Origin: an uncultured Collinsella sp. | GTDB lineage: Bacteria; Actinomycetota; Coriobacteriia; Coriobacteriales; Coriobacteriaceae | Assembly: GCA_958421035.1 (NCBI GenBank) | Contig: CATZKS010000039.1 | Location: 1-16,576, forward strand | DNA length: 16,576 bases | Direction: 5' to 3' | Part shown: positions 6,754 to 14,333 of the stretch, one piece after another | Layout: each line of letters opens with the position of its first letter | Numbering within the stretch: the first letter of the stretch is position 1 | Translations under genes and position numbers: made by a program | Notes under the pieces: model-generated | Database searches by the model: none | Seen by the model: the letters and a program-made list of their open reading frames with translations, nothing else | Told to the model about the DNA's origin: nothing

Positions 6754-7095
6754 TTAGCGCTTCTCGGGGATGCGAGCAGCCTTGCCCACCTTGTCGCGGA
6801 GGTAGTACAGCTTGGCGCGACGGACGCGACCATGACGAACGACCTCGAGCTTGGCGATCTTGGGGCTGTGAAGCGGGAAGGTACGCTCAACACCGACACC
6901 GAAGGACATCTTGCGGACGGTGAAGGTCTCGCGGGCACCGGCGCCGGCCATGCGGATGACGTCGCCCTGGAAGACCTGGATGCGCTCGCGGTCGCCTTCC
7001 TTAATGCGGTAGTGAACCTTGACGTTGTCGGCGACGCGAACCTGAGGAATGTCCTCGCGGATCTGCTGACGCTCGATTGCGCGGATGTAATCCAT
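6754..7095 (-). CDS. rplS: 50S ribosomal protein L19
   Basis: L19 of the large subunit, located at the interface with the 30S subunit. The 113-aa product matches the family length and has the conserved VRVADNVKVHYRIKEGDRERIQVFQGDVI, the ARETFTVRKMSFGVGVERTFPLHSPKI block and the basic C-terminus VRRAKLYYLRDKVGKAARI. I chose the ATG at 7095 (MDYIRAIE) because AAGGA lies seven to eight nucleotides upstream; a TTG two codons earlier is unlikely. The gene has its own promoter (7165-7192) and terminator, so it is uncoupled from trmD, next to which it lies in many bacteria. Confidence 0.97.
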   Translation of the reverse strand: MDYIRAIERQQIREDIPQVRVADNVKVHYRIKEGDRERIQVFQGDVIRMAGAGARETFTVRKMSFGVGVERTFPLHSPKIAKLEVVRHGRVRRAKLYYLRDKVGKAARIPEKR

Positions 7096-7119
7096 GTGCA
7101 ATTCCTTACTCTTCTAGAG

Positions 7120-7143
7120 GTGCCGTACCACCATGGCCGGCAC
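7120..7143 (-). promoter_or_regulatory. Hairpin in the rplS 5' leader
   Basis: Perfect arms GTGCCG / CGGCAC enclose a 12-nt loop in the roughly 65-nt leader between the predicted start and the rplS ATG. L19 leader elements that bind L19 are known in low-GC Gram-positives; whether this is one cannot be judged from a single sequence. Confidence 0.35.
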
Positions 7144-7164
7144 GTAGTTGAACAAACGTATTCG

Positions 7165-7192
7165 AGTATACACGCGCGGCTTTCTGCTGCAA
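7165..7192 (-). promoter_or_regulatory. Sigma-70-type promoter of rplS
   Basis: On the minus strand -35 TTGCAG (7187-7192) and -10 TATACT (7165-7170) are spaced by 16 nt. They lie in the gap after the ppdK hairpin, as expected for a separately transcribed rplS. The sequence just upstream is T- and A-rich (TTTTTTA run at 7199-7205), which could act as an UP element. Confidence 0.65.
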
Positions 7193-7238
7193 GAACAATT
7201 TTTTACGCAGACAAAAAGACAAAACCCGCACATGATAA

Positions 7239-7266
7239 CCGCCCGTCTCACAAATGAGACGGGCGG
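7239..7266 (-). terminator. Terminator-like hairpin after ppdK
   Basis: A perfect 12-bp stem (CCGCCCGTCTCA and its complement) closes on a 4-nt loop, 39 nt past the ppdK stop. On the minus strand it is followed by TTATCAT rather than a clean T-run, so it may be a weak terminator, or mainly an mRNA-stabilising 3' structure. T-rich tracts occur again 20-35 nt further on. Confidence 0.65.
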
Positions 7267-7305
7267 CATGAAGGGGGGCTACACTAGGCGTCTACGCCCA
7301 AAACG

Positions 7306-10056
7306 TTAGGCGGGACGCTTGGCCTCGAGCTTGGCCTGGGCGGCAGCCAAGCGCGCGAGGGGCACGCGGTAGCGCGAGCAGGACACGTAGTCCACGTCGG
7401 CCACGTTAAACAGGCCCTTGATGGACTTGGGGTCGCCGCCGTGCTCACCGCACACGCCAAAGTGCATGTCGGGGTTGGTGGCACGGCCCTTCTCGACGGC
7501 CATGCGTACCAGCTCGAGTACTGCCGTATCGATGGTCTCGAAGGGGTTGTCCTTCAGAATCTTCTTATGCATGTACAGCGGGATGAACTTAGCCTCGGCG
7601 TCGTCACGCGAGAAACCGAAGGTCGTCTGGGTGAGGTCGTTGGTGCCAAAGCAGAAGAAGTCGGCATGGTGGGCGATCTCGTCAGCGACCATGCAGGCGC
7701 GCGGCAGCTCGAGCATCGTGCCCACGGGAATATTGAGCTCGACGCCTTCTTCGACGGAAACCTCGGCGATCACGCGCTCGATGACCTCGCGGGTCTGGAC
7801 ATGCTCGGCCGTGATGGAAACGAGCGGAACCATGATCTCGGGGCGCGGATCGACGCCCTCCTTGATTAGGCGGGCAGCGGCCGTGGCGACGGCGCGAACC
7901 TGCATGAGCGGCAGATCGCTAAAGACGACGGACAGGCGAACGCCGCGCAGGCCGAGCATCGGGTTGGACTCGATCATGCCGTCGATACGACGCAGGCGGG
8001 CGCGCAGGACGGCAAGCTCTTCCTCGCTGGCGCCGGCGGCTTCCTTCTTGGTGATGGCGACCTCGAGGTCGCGAGGATTATCCAGGAACTCATGAAGCGG
8101 CGGATCGAGCAGGCGGACGACCACATCGCGACCAGACATGGTCTTGAACATCGCCAGGAAGTCCTCGGTCTGAACCTTGAGCAGGTCGGCCAGGGCCTGC
8201 TGCTTCACGGCCTCATCGTCAGACAGGATAAAGCTCTGGATGATGTTCTTACGGTCGCCTAGGAACATGTGCTCGGTGCGGCACAGGCCAATAGCCTCGG
8301 CGCCAAACTCGAGTGCGAGCTCGGCATCCTCGGGATTGTCGGCGTTGACGCGCACATGGTTGGCATGGCCACAGGTCTCGTCCAGACGAATCTCATCGGC
8401 CCAGGACAGGATAGTGTCCAGATCGCCGGTGAGCTCGGCCGAGACCAGATCAACGGCGCCGTCGACGACGATACCCTGGGTACCGTCGATGGAAATGACA
8501 TCGCCCTCGCGCAGCACGCGGTCGATGCCCTCGATACGCACGACCTTCTCGGCGGCGTCGATGTGGAAGCGCTCAACGCCGCAGACACAGGGCGTACCCA
8601 TGCCGCGGGCGATAACGGCGGCATGGCTCGTCTTGCCACCGTGGCTGGTCAGGATGCCCTCGGCGGCGACCATGCCCTTCAGGTCGTCGGGGTTGGTCTC
8701 CCAACGAACCAGAATGACCTTGTGACCCTCGGCGGAACGCGCGACAGCGTCGTCGCTCGAGAACACGACCTCGCCCACGGCGGCACCGGGGCTGGCATTA
8801 AGACCGCTGGCGAGAGCCTCGTACTTCTTGGAGGCGTCGAACTGCGGGTGAAGGAGCTGGTCGAGTTGCGCGGGATCGATGCGGCTCACGGCCTCTTCGC
8901 GGGTGATCAGGCCTTCCTCGACCATTTCGATGGCGATGCGCAGGGCGGCGGTGGCGGTGCGCTTGCCCACGCGGGTCTGGAGCATCCAGAGCTTGCCCTG
9001 CTCGATGGTAAACTCGATATCGCACATATCGCGGTAATGATCCTCGAGCGTCAGGAACACGCGCTCGAGCTCCTCACCTGCGGACTCGAGGCCCGGGGTG
9101 GTCTTGAGGTCGGCGATGGGCTCGGTGTTGCGGATACCGGCGACGACGTCCTCGCCCTGGGCATTAACCAAAAAGTCACCGTAGAACTCCTTGGTGCCGT
9201 CGGCCGGATTACGCGTAAAGGCGACGCCTGTCGCAGAGGTCTCGCCCTTGTTGCCAAAGGCCATGGCCTGCACGTTGACGGCGGTGCCGAGCTCGTCGGA
9301 GATGCCGTGCTGTTTGCGATAGATGCAGGCGCGCTCGTTCATCCAGCTGCCAAAGACGGCCTGGATGGCAAGGCGCAGCTGGAGCTCCGGATCGTGTGGG
9401 AAGACGGGCTTGCCATCGGCGACCTCGAGCTCGGGATACAGGGCGGCATCGACGTTCTCGGAGAAGATGCCCTTAAAGGTCTCGACGAGTTCCTGCAGGT
9501 CCTCGGCCGAAAGCTCGGAATCGACGCGAACGCCGGCGACCAGGCGGGCCTGGGTCAGGGCGTTCTCGAACAGGTCGGCATCGACACCCATGACGACGTT
9601 GGAGAACATCTGGATAAAGCGACGATAGCTATCCCAGGCAAAACGCGGGTTCTGCGTCTGCGCGATGAGGCCCTGGACGGAATCGTCATTGAGGCCCAAG
9701 TTGAGGACCGTGTCCATCATACCGGGCATGGAGAACGGAGCGCCCGAACGAACCGACACGAGCAGCGGATCGGAGGCGTCGCCGAGCTTCTTGCCGCAGC
9801 GGGCCTCGAGGTCCGCCTCGGCGGCAACGATCTCATCGAGTGCGCCCTCGGGCCACACGTTGCCGGCACCGGAGTACTCGACGCAAGTCTGGCAGGTAAT
9901 GGTAAAGCCACCGGGAACCGGCAGGCCGATACGGCTCATCTCGGCAAGGTTAGCGCCTTTGCCGCCAAGCACGAAGTTCATGGACTTGTCGCCCTCGGTG
10001 ACACAGGTGCCCTGGGCGTCGGTTCCAAAACGGTAAACCCTCTTGCAATCGCTCAC
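7306..10056 (-). CDS. ppdK: Pyruvate, phosphate dikinase
   Basis: Interconverts pyruvate + ATP + phosphate and PEP + AMP + pyrophosphate; in anaerobes it serves glycolysis or PEP regeneration. The 916-aa product is somewhat longer than the usual 875-880. In order: an N-terminal ATP-grasp nucleotide-binding domain (GGKGANLAEM, VPGGFTIT, SVRSGAPFSMPGMMDT), the swivelling phosphohistidine domain with SHGGKTSHAAVIARGMG (His478 catalytic, Thr476 the expected regulatory residue), and the C-terminal PEP/pyruvate TIM barrel with GLRGVR, CFGTNDLTQT and VCGEHGGDP (Cys869 catalytic). I chose the GTG at 10056 because GGGGAAG lies just upstream; another in-frame GTG at 10077 would overlap that site. The kinase/phosphorylase that controls such enzymes lies directly upstream. 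A strong hairpin follows. The gap upstream carries candidate operators. Confidence 0.97.
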   Translation of the reverse strand: MSDCKRVYRFGTDAQGTCVTEGDKSMNFVLGGKGANLAEMSRIGLPVPGGFTITCQTCVEYSGAGNVWPEGALDEIVAAEADLEARCGKKLGDASDPLLVSVRSGAPFSMPGMMDTVLNLGLNDDSVQGLIAQTQNPRFAWDSYRRFIQMFSNVVMGVDADLFENALTQARLVAGVRVDSELSAEDLQELVETFKGIFSENVDAALYPELEVADGKPVFPHDPELQLRLAIQAVFGSWMNERACIYRKQHGISDELGTAVNVQAMAFGNKGETSATGVAFTRNPADGTKEFYGDFLVNAQGEDVVAGIRNTEPIADLKTTPGLESAGEELERVFLTLEDHYRDMCDIEFTIEQGKLWMLQTRVGKRTATAALRIAIEMVEEGLITREEAVSRIDPAQLDQLLHPQFDASKKYEALASGLNASPGAAVGEVVFSSDDAVARSAEGHKVILVRWETNPDDLKGMVAAEGILTSHGGKTSHAAVIARGMGTPCVCGVERFHIDAAEKVVRIEGIDRVLREGDVISIDGTQGIVVDGAVDLVSAELTGDLDTILSWADEIRLDETCGHANHVRVNADNPEDAELALEFGAEAIGLCRTEHMFLGDRKNIIQSFILSDDEAVKQQALADLLKVQTEDFLAMFKTMSGRDVVVRLLDPPLHEFLDNPRDLEVAITKKEAAGASEEELAVLRARLRRIDGMIESNPMLGLRGVRLSVVFSDLPLMQVRAVATAAARLIKEGVDPRPEIMVPLVSITAEHVQTREVIERVIAEVSVEEGVELNIPVGTMLELPRACMVADEIAHHADFFCFGTNDLTQTTFGFSRDDAEAKFIPLYMHKKILKDNPFETIDTAVLELVRMAVEKGRATNPDMHFGVCGEHGGDPKSIKGLFNVADVDYVSCSRYRVPLARLAAAQAKLEAKRPA

Positions 10057-10131
10057 GATACTTCCCCTTCCATGCACTAACGCGCACGACCGTGGTAACG
10101 AATCGACCCACCGGATGCGGGCCGTGAGGGA

Positions 10132-10137
10132 ACTATA
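10132..10137 (-). promoter_or_regulatory. Candidate -10 box of ppdK
   Basis: TATAGT on the minus strand, about 75 nt upstream of the ppdK GTG. At 17 nt upstream there is only CAAGCC, which does not resemble TTGACA. If used, the promoter would need an activator; the GGTAAA boxes begin 42 bp upstream of it. Confidence 0.35.
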
Positions 10138-10178
10138 CGGCGCATTTTGGGCAGGCTTGAGCAGAGGATGCGCGGTTT

Positions 10179-10226
10179 GGTAAACGTGCTAAAACTGGCG
10201 GTAAACGGTAGGTAAAGGTGGTTACC
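10179..10226. repeat. Array of GGTAAA(C/G) boxes upstream of ppdK
   Basis: On the plus strand GGTAAAC (10179), GGTAAAC (10200) and GGTAAAG (10211) are spaced by 21 and 11 bp, i.e. two and one helical turns. A degenerate GCTAAAAC (10188) lies between the first two, and an inverted copy, GGTTACC (10220-10226), closes the array. Same-face spacing suggests cooperative binding of one regulator. No known motif is recognised. Confidence 0.45.
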
Positions 10227-10249
10227 TTATGAAGAGACCACTTCAATAA

Positions 10250-10270
10250 ACTTGCAGGTCAAATGCAAGT
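10250..10270. repeat. 7-7-7 inverted repeat, candidate operator
   Basis: Perfect arms ACTTGCA (10250-10256) and TGCAAGT (10264-10270) flank a 7-bp centre in the gene-free region upstream of ppdK. Arm length and one-and-a-half-turn spacing suit a dimeric helix-turn-helix regulator. In RNA it would be a 7-bp hairpin without a T-run, so a terminator is unlikely. Confidence 0.5.
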
Positions 10271-10352
10271 AATTTGCTAAATCGCTTTACCATTATCGTG
10301 CATTATTTTTAGTTAGTCTTTTTAGACGGGGCTTTTTAGCTACCCCAATAAG

Positions 10353-11228
10353 CTAGCTTTGTTGGGCTCGACGGGCGGCGCGGCGGGCGCGGGCTTCTTG
10401 GATTTCCTCCAAGTGGCTGATGATCTCGGAGGCGCTCTCCTCGATGGCCTTGCCGTCGGTACGTACCACAAAGCAGCCTAGGCGCTTCATGAGCGCACGG
10501 GCTTCCTCGAGCTCGCTGTGCACGCTCTCGGGCTCGGCATAGGAGCCGGCAACGGCACGAGCGTAGTCATCGCCCAAGCGGCTATCGCGAATTTCAGAAA
10601 TCACATCGACGGTCGAAATCAGGCCGAACAGGCGCATCGGGTCAACCTCGTAAATCGACTTCGGCGGCTCCATGCCATGGGCCAACGGAACATTGGCAAC
10701 CTTGTAGCCCTGATAAGCCAGATACATCGACAGCGGCGTCTTGGACGTGCGCGATACGCCCAGCAGCACGATATCGGCACCCGACAAATCGTCGCAACCG
10801 CGCCCGTCATCGTGCTCAACGAAATATTCCATGGCCTCGATACGATGGAAATAGCGGTCATCGGTCCTGTGAATCACGCCCGCGACGCCTTTGGGCGGCA
10901 CACCGATGAGCGACGATAGCACGGCGAGCGTCGGACCGATCAGGTCGACCGAACGGATATGCAGCATGCCCAGGTAATCGAGCACGCGGGCGCGAAGCGC
11001 CGGATCGACAATGGTGTGAAACACGGCAATATCGCGATGGTCGGCATCGACGCGCGGGCCCACAAACGACTCCACCTGCTCCACCGAGGTCACCTTGGGC
11101 AGGCGCAACAAACGAAAAGCCCCTTCATCAAATTGCCCGGACGCCGCAAGCACCACCTCACAAGCGGTATCGCCGAGCGAGTCGGAGATAACGATAACGG
11201 TGGGACGAGCGGTGACCGGGCAATCCAT
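10353..11228 (-). CDS. ppsR: PPDK/PEP synthase regulatory kinase/phosphorylase (DUF299)
   Basis: Bifunctional ADP-dependent kinase and phosphate-dependent pyrophosphorylase that inactivates and reactivates pyruvate phosphate dikinase (PDRP1-like) or PEP synthase by (de)phosphorylating a Thr beside the catalytic His. The 291-aa product starts with the conserved VIVISDSLGDTA and has FHTIVDP, the HRTDDRYFHRIEAMEYFVEHDDG block and the nucleotide-binding GVSRTSKTP loop (157-165), followed by PLSMYLAYQGYKVANVPL. The C-terminus is Arg/Ala-rich (ARARRAARRAQQ), an unremarkable tail. The ATG at 11228 has AAAGGAG six nucleotides upstream. It follows glyS by 34 nt and probably shares the glyQS transcript. 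The next gene is ppdK, so the substrate is almost certainly PPDK. Confidence 0.94.
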   Translation of the reverse strand: MDCPVTARPTVIVISDSLGDTACEVVLAASGQFDEGAFRLLRLPKVTSVEQVESFVGPRVDADHRDIAVFHTIVDPALRARVLDYLGMLHIRSVDLIGPTLAVLSSLIGVPPKGVAGVIHRTDDRYFHRIEAMEYFVEHDDGRGCDDLSGADIVLLGVSRTSKTPLSMYLAYQGYKVANVPLAHGMEPPKSIYEVDPMRLFGLISTVDVISEIRDSRLGDDYARAVAGSYAEPESVHSELEEARALMKRLGCFVVRTDGKAIEESASEIISHLEEIQEARARRAARRAQQS

Positions 11229-11262
11229 GCGGGGCTCCTTTTGCGCTTATGCGCAGGCTAGC

Positions 11263-13359
11263 TTACTTTTTGCGGGCAAGCTCACCGATGTTGGCGATGC
11301 CGGAGAAAACGGCCTCGAAGCGGTTGAGCAGCTTAAGGCGATTATCGCGGAGCTGTTCGTCCTTGTCCATGACCATAACCTCATCGAAGAAACGGTCGAT
11401 GGGCGCGCGCAGGGCGGCGAGGGCGGCAAATGCGGCCGGATAGTCCTCGGCAGCAAGGGCAGCATCGACAGCAGTCTGAGCAGCCTCGGAAGCATCGGCA
11501 AGCGCGAGCTCGGCCTCGCCCATCAGGCTGCGGTCGTACTCCGCGCCCAGCTCGGACTTGGAGATATGCGCGGCACGGGCATAGGCCGTAGCCAGGTTGT
11601 CAAAGGTCTCGGCATCGTTCTTGCGGGCCTCGTCGAGGGCGGCGCAGCGGGCGAAGAAGACGGACGGGGCGATGATGTGCACCGCGGAGACGGCAGCAAC
11701 GGTGTCGGCCGGGATCTTCTCGTCGCGGGCCATGCTCACCAGGCGGCCATGGAAGAAGTCGCGAACCTGCTGGGCGACTTCGGCGGCGTCAAACTCAATG
11801 CCCTGCTCACTATAGAGCTCGAGCGCAAAGTCGATAAGCGACGTGGGGTCGATCGGCAGGCGGTCGCGCAGGATGTTGATGATGCCGATAGCGGCACGAC
11901 GCAGCGCATAGGGGTCCGAAGAGCCGGTCGGGGGCTCGCCGATGGCAAAGATACCGGCGATGGTATCGAGCTTGTCGGCGCAGGCCACGATGCAGCCAGC
12001 GGTGCCCTCGGGCAGCTCGTCACCGGCAAAGCGGGGACGATAATGATCGCGAATGGCGTGGGCGACCTCATCGTTCTCCCCCATCGCGGTGGCGTAGTAA
12101 CCGCCCATCACGCCCTGCTGGCTCGTGAACTCGACGACGGCGTTGGATACCAAGTCGGCCTTGCACAGGTGCGCGGCGCGAGCGGCATCGGCTGCCAGGT
12201 GAGCACCCAGGTGTGCCTCACGGGCAATAGCGAGCGCGAGCTGCTCGATGCGCTCGGACTTGGCGAGCACGCTACCGAGCTTCTCCTGGAAGGCGACCTT
12301 GGCCAGACGCTCGCGGAACTCGTCGAGGGAGATCTTCAGGTCCTCCTCGTAGAAGAACTTGGCATCGTCCAGACGGGCACGCACAACGCGCTCGTTGCCG
12401 TCGATCACGCGCTCGGCGTTCTCGGGCTTGCTGTTGGAGACGACCACGAACTCACGCGTGAGCTTGCCCTCGCCGTCATAGATCGGGAAGTAGCGCTGGT
12501 TGGTGAGCATGGACTCGCAGATGATCTCGTGCGGGACCTTGAGGAACTCCTCATCGAAGGTCCCGACGAGCACCGTCGGCCACTCGCAGAGGTTGATGAC
12601 CTCCTCAAAGACCTTCTTGGGCGTATCGACATGGCAGCCGGGACGGGCAGCCTCGACCTCGGCGATACCGGCAAGGATGGCCTCGCGACGGCGCTCGGCA
12701 GAAAGCACGCCGGCGTCCTCGAGCACCTGCTCGTAGACGGCGGGGCTGGCGACCACATGGTCACCGGGGCCAAGCACGCGATGACCACGCGTGGTGTTGC
12801 CACTCGTCACGTCGGCAAACGACACGGGCACAACGTCCTCGCCCAGAAGGCAGCAGATCCAGCGGACCGGACGAACAAAGGTCGCATGCTCGTGACCCCA
12901 GCGCTGAGAGCGGTAGTTGGGCCACTGCAGGCCAGCGATAGTCTTCTCGCACAGGGCCGTCAGGATCGGGGTGGCCGGGGCGGAAGGGATGTTCTTCTCG
13001 GCAAAGACGTACTCACGGCCGTCGGTGTCCTCGCGACGAACCAGATCCTCGGCAGCCACACCGCACTTGCGGGCGAAGCCCTGGGCGGCCTTGGTGGCGT
13101 TACCATCGGCATCGAAGGCGATGTTGGCCGCGGGGCCGCGCTTGACCTCGTGAACCTCGTCGGTCGCGGTGGCGACGTCGGCAACGAGCGCAGCCAGGCG
13201 GCGCGGGCTCGAGATCACACGGACCTCGCCGTGGGCCAGACCGGCCTCGTCGAGACCCTTGGCGATCATGGTGCCAAGCTGCTTGACGGCATTGTTCAGC
13301 GGTGCGGAGGGCATTTCTTCCGTACCGATCTCAAACAGGAAATCCTTAGCGTCTGCCAT
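11263..13359 (-). CDS. glyS: Glycyl-tRNA synthetase beta subunit
   Basis: Beta subunit of the bacterial alpha2beta2 glycyl-tRNA synthetase, needed for tRNA recognition. The 698-aa product has the usual family length. It opens with the conserved FLFEIGTEEMP and continues with VISSPRRLAALV, KRGPA, the WPNYRSQRWG segment, EFVVVSNSKPENAERVIDGNERVVRARLDDAKFFYEEDLK, the HD-like region ending in EFTSQQGVMGGYYA, and SDPYALRRAAIGIINIL. The C-terminal DALR anticodon-binding part contains FDEVMVMDKDEQLRDNRLKLL. The ATG at 13359 follows the glyQ stop by 3 nt, so synthesis of the two subunits is probably coupled. A GAGGTG in the end of glyQ serves as ribosome-binding site. A very long reading frame on the opposite strand across this gene is a codon-bias shadow. 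Confidence 0.97.
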   Translation of the reverse strand: MADAKDFLFEIGTEEMPSAPLNNAVKQLGTMIAKGLDEAGLAHGEVRVISSPRRLAALVADVATATDEVHEVKRGPAANIAFDADGNATKAAQGFARKCGVAAEDLVRREDTDGREYVFAEKNIPSAPATPILTALCEKTIAGLQWPNYRSQRWGHEHATFVRPVRWICCLLGEDVVPVSFADVTSGNTTRGHRVLGPGDHVVASPAVYEQVLEDAGVLSAERRREAILAGIAEVEAARPGCHVDTPKKVFEEVINLCEWPTVLVGTFDEEFLKVPHEIICESMLTNQRYFPIYDGEGKLTREFVVVSNSKPENAERVIDGNERVVRARLDDAKFFYEEDLKISLDEFRERLAKVAFQEKLGSVLAKSERIEQLALAIAREAHLGAHLAADAARAAHLCKADLVSNAVVEFTSQQGVMGGYYATAMGENDEVAHAIRDHYRPRFAGDELPEGTAGCIVACADKLDTIAGIFAIGEPPTGSSDPYALRRAAIGIINILRDRLPIDPTSLIDFALELYSEQGIEFDAAEVAQQVRDFFHGRLVSMARDEKIPADTVAAVSAVHIIAPSVFFARCAALDEARKNDAETFDNLATAYARAAHISKSELGAEYDRSLMGEAELALADASEAAQTAVDAALAAEDYPAAFAALAALRAPIDRFFDEVMVMDKDEQLRDNRLKLLNRFEAVFSGIANIGELARKK

Positions 13360-13362
13360 GGC

Positions 13363-14274
13363 TTACGCCACCTCGCCTTCCTGATCGGCATTCTCGTTGA
13401 CTCCGGCGACCTCGGCCATGTAGGCCTCGCAGCACGCCTTGGCGACGGCGCGGACGCGCAGGATGTAGTTGGCACGCTCGACCGCGGACAGGGCGCCGCG
13501 AGCATCGAGCAGGTTGAAAGCGTGGCTGCACTTCATGACGCAGTCATATGCCGGCAGCGGCAGCTTGCGCTCCAGGCAGGAATGGCACTCGGCCTCGTAG
13601 TCGTCAAACTTCTGACGCATCATCTCGACGTTTGCGACCTCAAAGTTATAGGCACTGAATTCGCGCTCGTTCTCGAGGAACACGTCGCCATAGGTCATGG
13701 GCGTGCCGTCGGGCAGGTAGCTCCACACCAAGTCGTAGACCGAGTTAACGCCCTGCGCATACATGGCAATGCGCTCTAGGCCATAGGTGATCTCGACGGG
13801 CACGGGGTCGACCTCGATGCCGCCTACCTGCTGGAAGTACGTAAACTGCGTGACCTCCATGCCGTTGAGCCAGACCTCCCAGCCAAGGCCCCAGGCGCCG
13901 AGCGTCGGGCTCTCCCAGTCGTCCTCGACAAAGCGGACGTCATGGTCGTTGGGGTCCAGACCGATAGCGGCAAGAGACCCCAGGTAACGCTCCTGGGCGT
14001 TGACCGGTGAGGGCTTGATGAGCACCTGGAACTGATAGTAGTGCTGCATGCGGTTGGGGTTCTCGCCGTAGCGGCCGTCGGCGGGACGGCGGCAAGGCTG
14101 CGCATAGCAGGTGCGCCACTCGGCGGGACCGAGCGAGCGCAGCGTGGTCGCGGTATGGAAGGTACCGGCACCGACCTCGGAGTCATAGGGCTGCATGATG
14201 ACGCAGCCCTGCTCGCCCCAGTACTGCTGGAGGCGCAGGATGATGTCTTGGAAGGAAAGCGATGAAGCGTTCAT
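13363..14274 (-). CDS. glyQ: Glycyl-tRNA synthetase alpha subunit
   Basis: Catalytic class II subunit of the heterotetrameric glycyl-tRNA synthetase; it activates glycine with ATP and charges tRNA-Gly together with GlyS. The 303-aa product has all the family blocks: FQDIILRLQQYWGEQGCVI, QPYDSEVGAGTFHTAT, the motif-2 region WRTCYAQPCRRPADGRYGENPNR, HYYQFQVLIKP, WEVWLNGMEVTQFTYFQQVGG and motif 3 EITYGLERIAMY. The ATG at 14274 begins the conserved N-terminus; GAGGGG lies about 11 nt upstream, a slightly long spacing. The gap to lepB is only 59 nt, too short for a T-box leader such as controls glyQS in Firmicutes. A TATAGT at 14321 is a possible -10 box. Confidence 0.97.
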   Translation of the reverse strand: MNASSLSFQDIILRLQQYWGEQGCVIMQPYDSEVGAGTFHTATTLRSLGPAEWRTCYAQPCRRPADGRYGENPNRMQHYYQFQVLIKPSPVNAQERYLGSLAAIGLDPNDHDVRFVEDDWESPTLGAWGLGWEVWLNGMEVTQFTYFQQVGGIEVDPVPVEITYGLERIAMYAQGVNSVYDLVWSYLPDGTPMTYGDVFLENEREFSAYNFEVANVEMMRQKFDDYEAECHSCLERKLPLPAYDCVMKCSHAFNLLDARGALSAVERANYILRVRAVAKACCEAYMAEVAGVNENADQEGEVA

Positions 14275-14320
14275 GCCTCTAATATCCCCTCGTCGAAACG
14301 ATTACACGGTTAGGTACTGT

Positions 14321-14326
14321 ACTATA
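14321..14326 (-). promoter_or_regulatory. Possible -10 box before glyQ
   Basis: TATAGT on the minus strand lies 47 nt upstream of the glyQ ATG, in the only gap between lepB and glyQ. The matching -35 region would fall inside the end of lepB and reads GGGCGC, not a good match. glyQ may instead be read from the upstream operon, since no terminator is seen in the gap. Confidence 0.3.
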
Positions 14327-14333
14327 GCGGTTT

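Larger units (their letters stand above)
10057..10352 (-). promoter_or_regulatory. Control region between the PPDK regulator gene and ppdK
   Basis: This 296-nt stretch holds no credible gene. From 10352 downwards it contains an AT-rich segment (about 10240-10345), unlike the GC-rich surroundings, with small hairpins (GGGG/CCCC and GTCT/AGAC) but no T-run that would end the upstream transcript. A GATAAT (10292-10297) has AAGACT 17 nt upstream. A TATAGT (10132-10137) lies near ppdK but has a poor -35, which suggests an activated promoter. The inverted repeat at 10250-10270 and the GGTAAA boxes at 10179-10226 lie between. Neither promoter is certain. Confidence 0.45.

Noticed and set aside
8269..10080. 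A 603-codon open frame on the plus strand opposite ppdK
   Set aside because: Same codon-bias shadow: no ribosome-binding site or family motif is seen, and the sense strand encodes an intact PPDK.
10321..10347. Terminator after the PPDK regulator gene
   Set aside because: Small stems (GGGG/CCCC, GTCT/AGAC) are present, but on the transcribed strand they are followed by A-rich sequence, not a T-run.
11095..13779. An 894-codon open frame on the plus strand across glyS and its neighbours
   Set aside because: It is antisense to three genes with full family matches, crosses their boundaries, has a G/A/L/D/H/V-rich composition with no recognisable motif, and arises because the sense genes rarely use codons whose complement is a stop.
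14275..14333. T-box riboswitch for glyQS
   Set aside because: The gap is 59 nt, far shorter than a T-box leader, and has no terminator or specifier stem.
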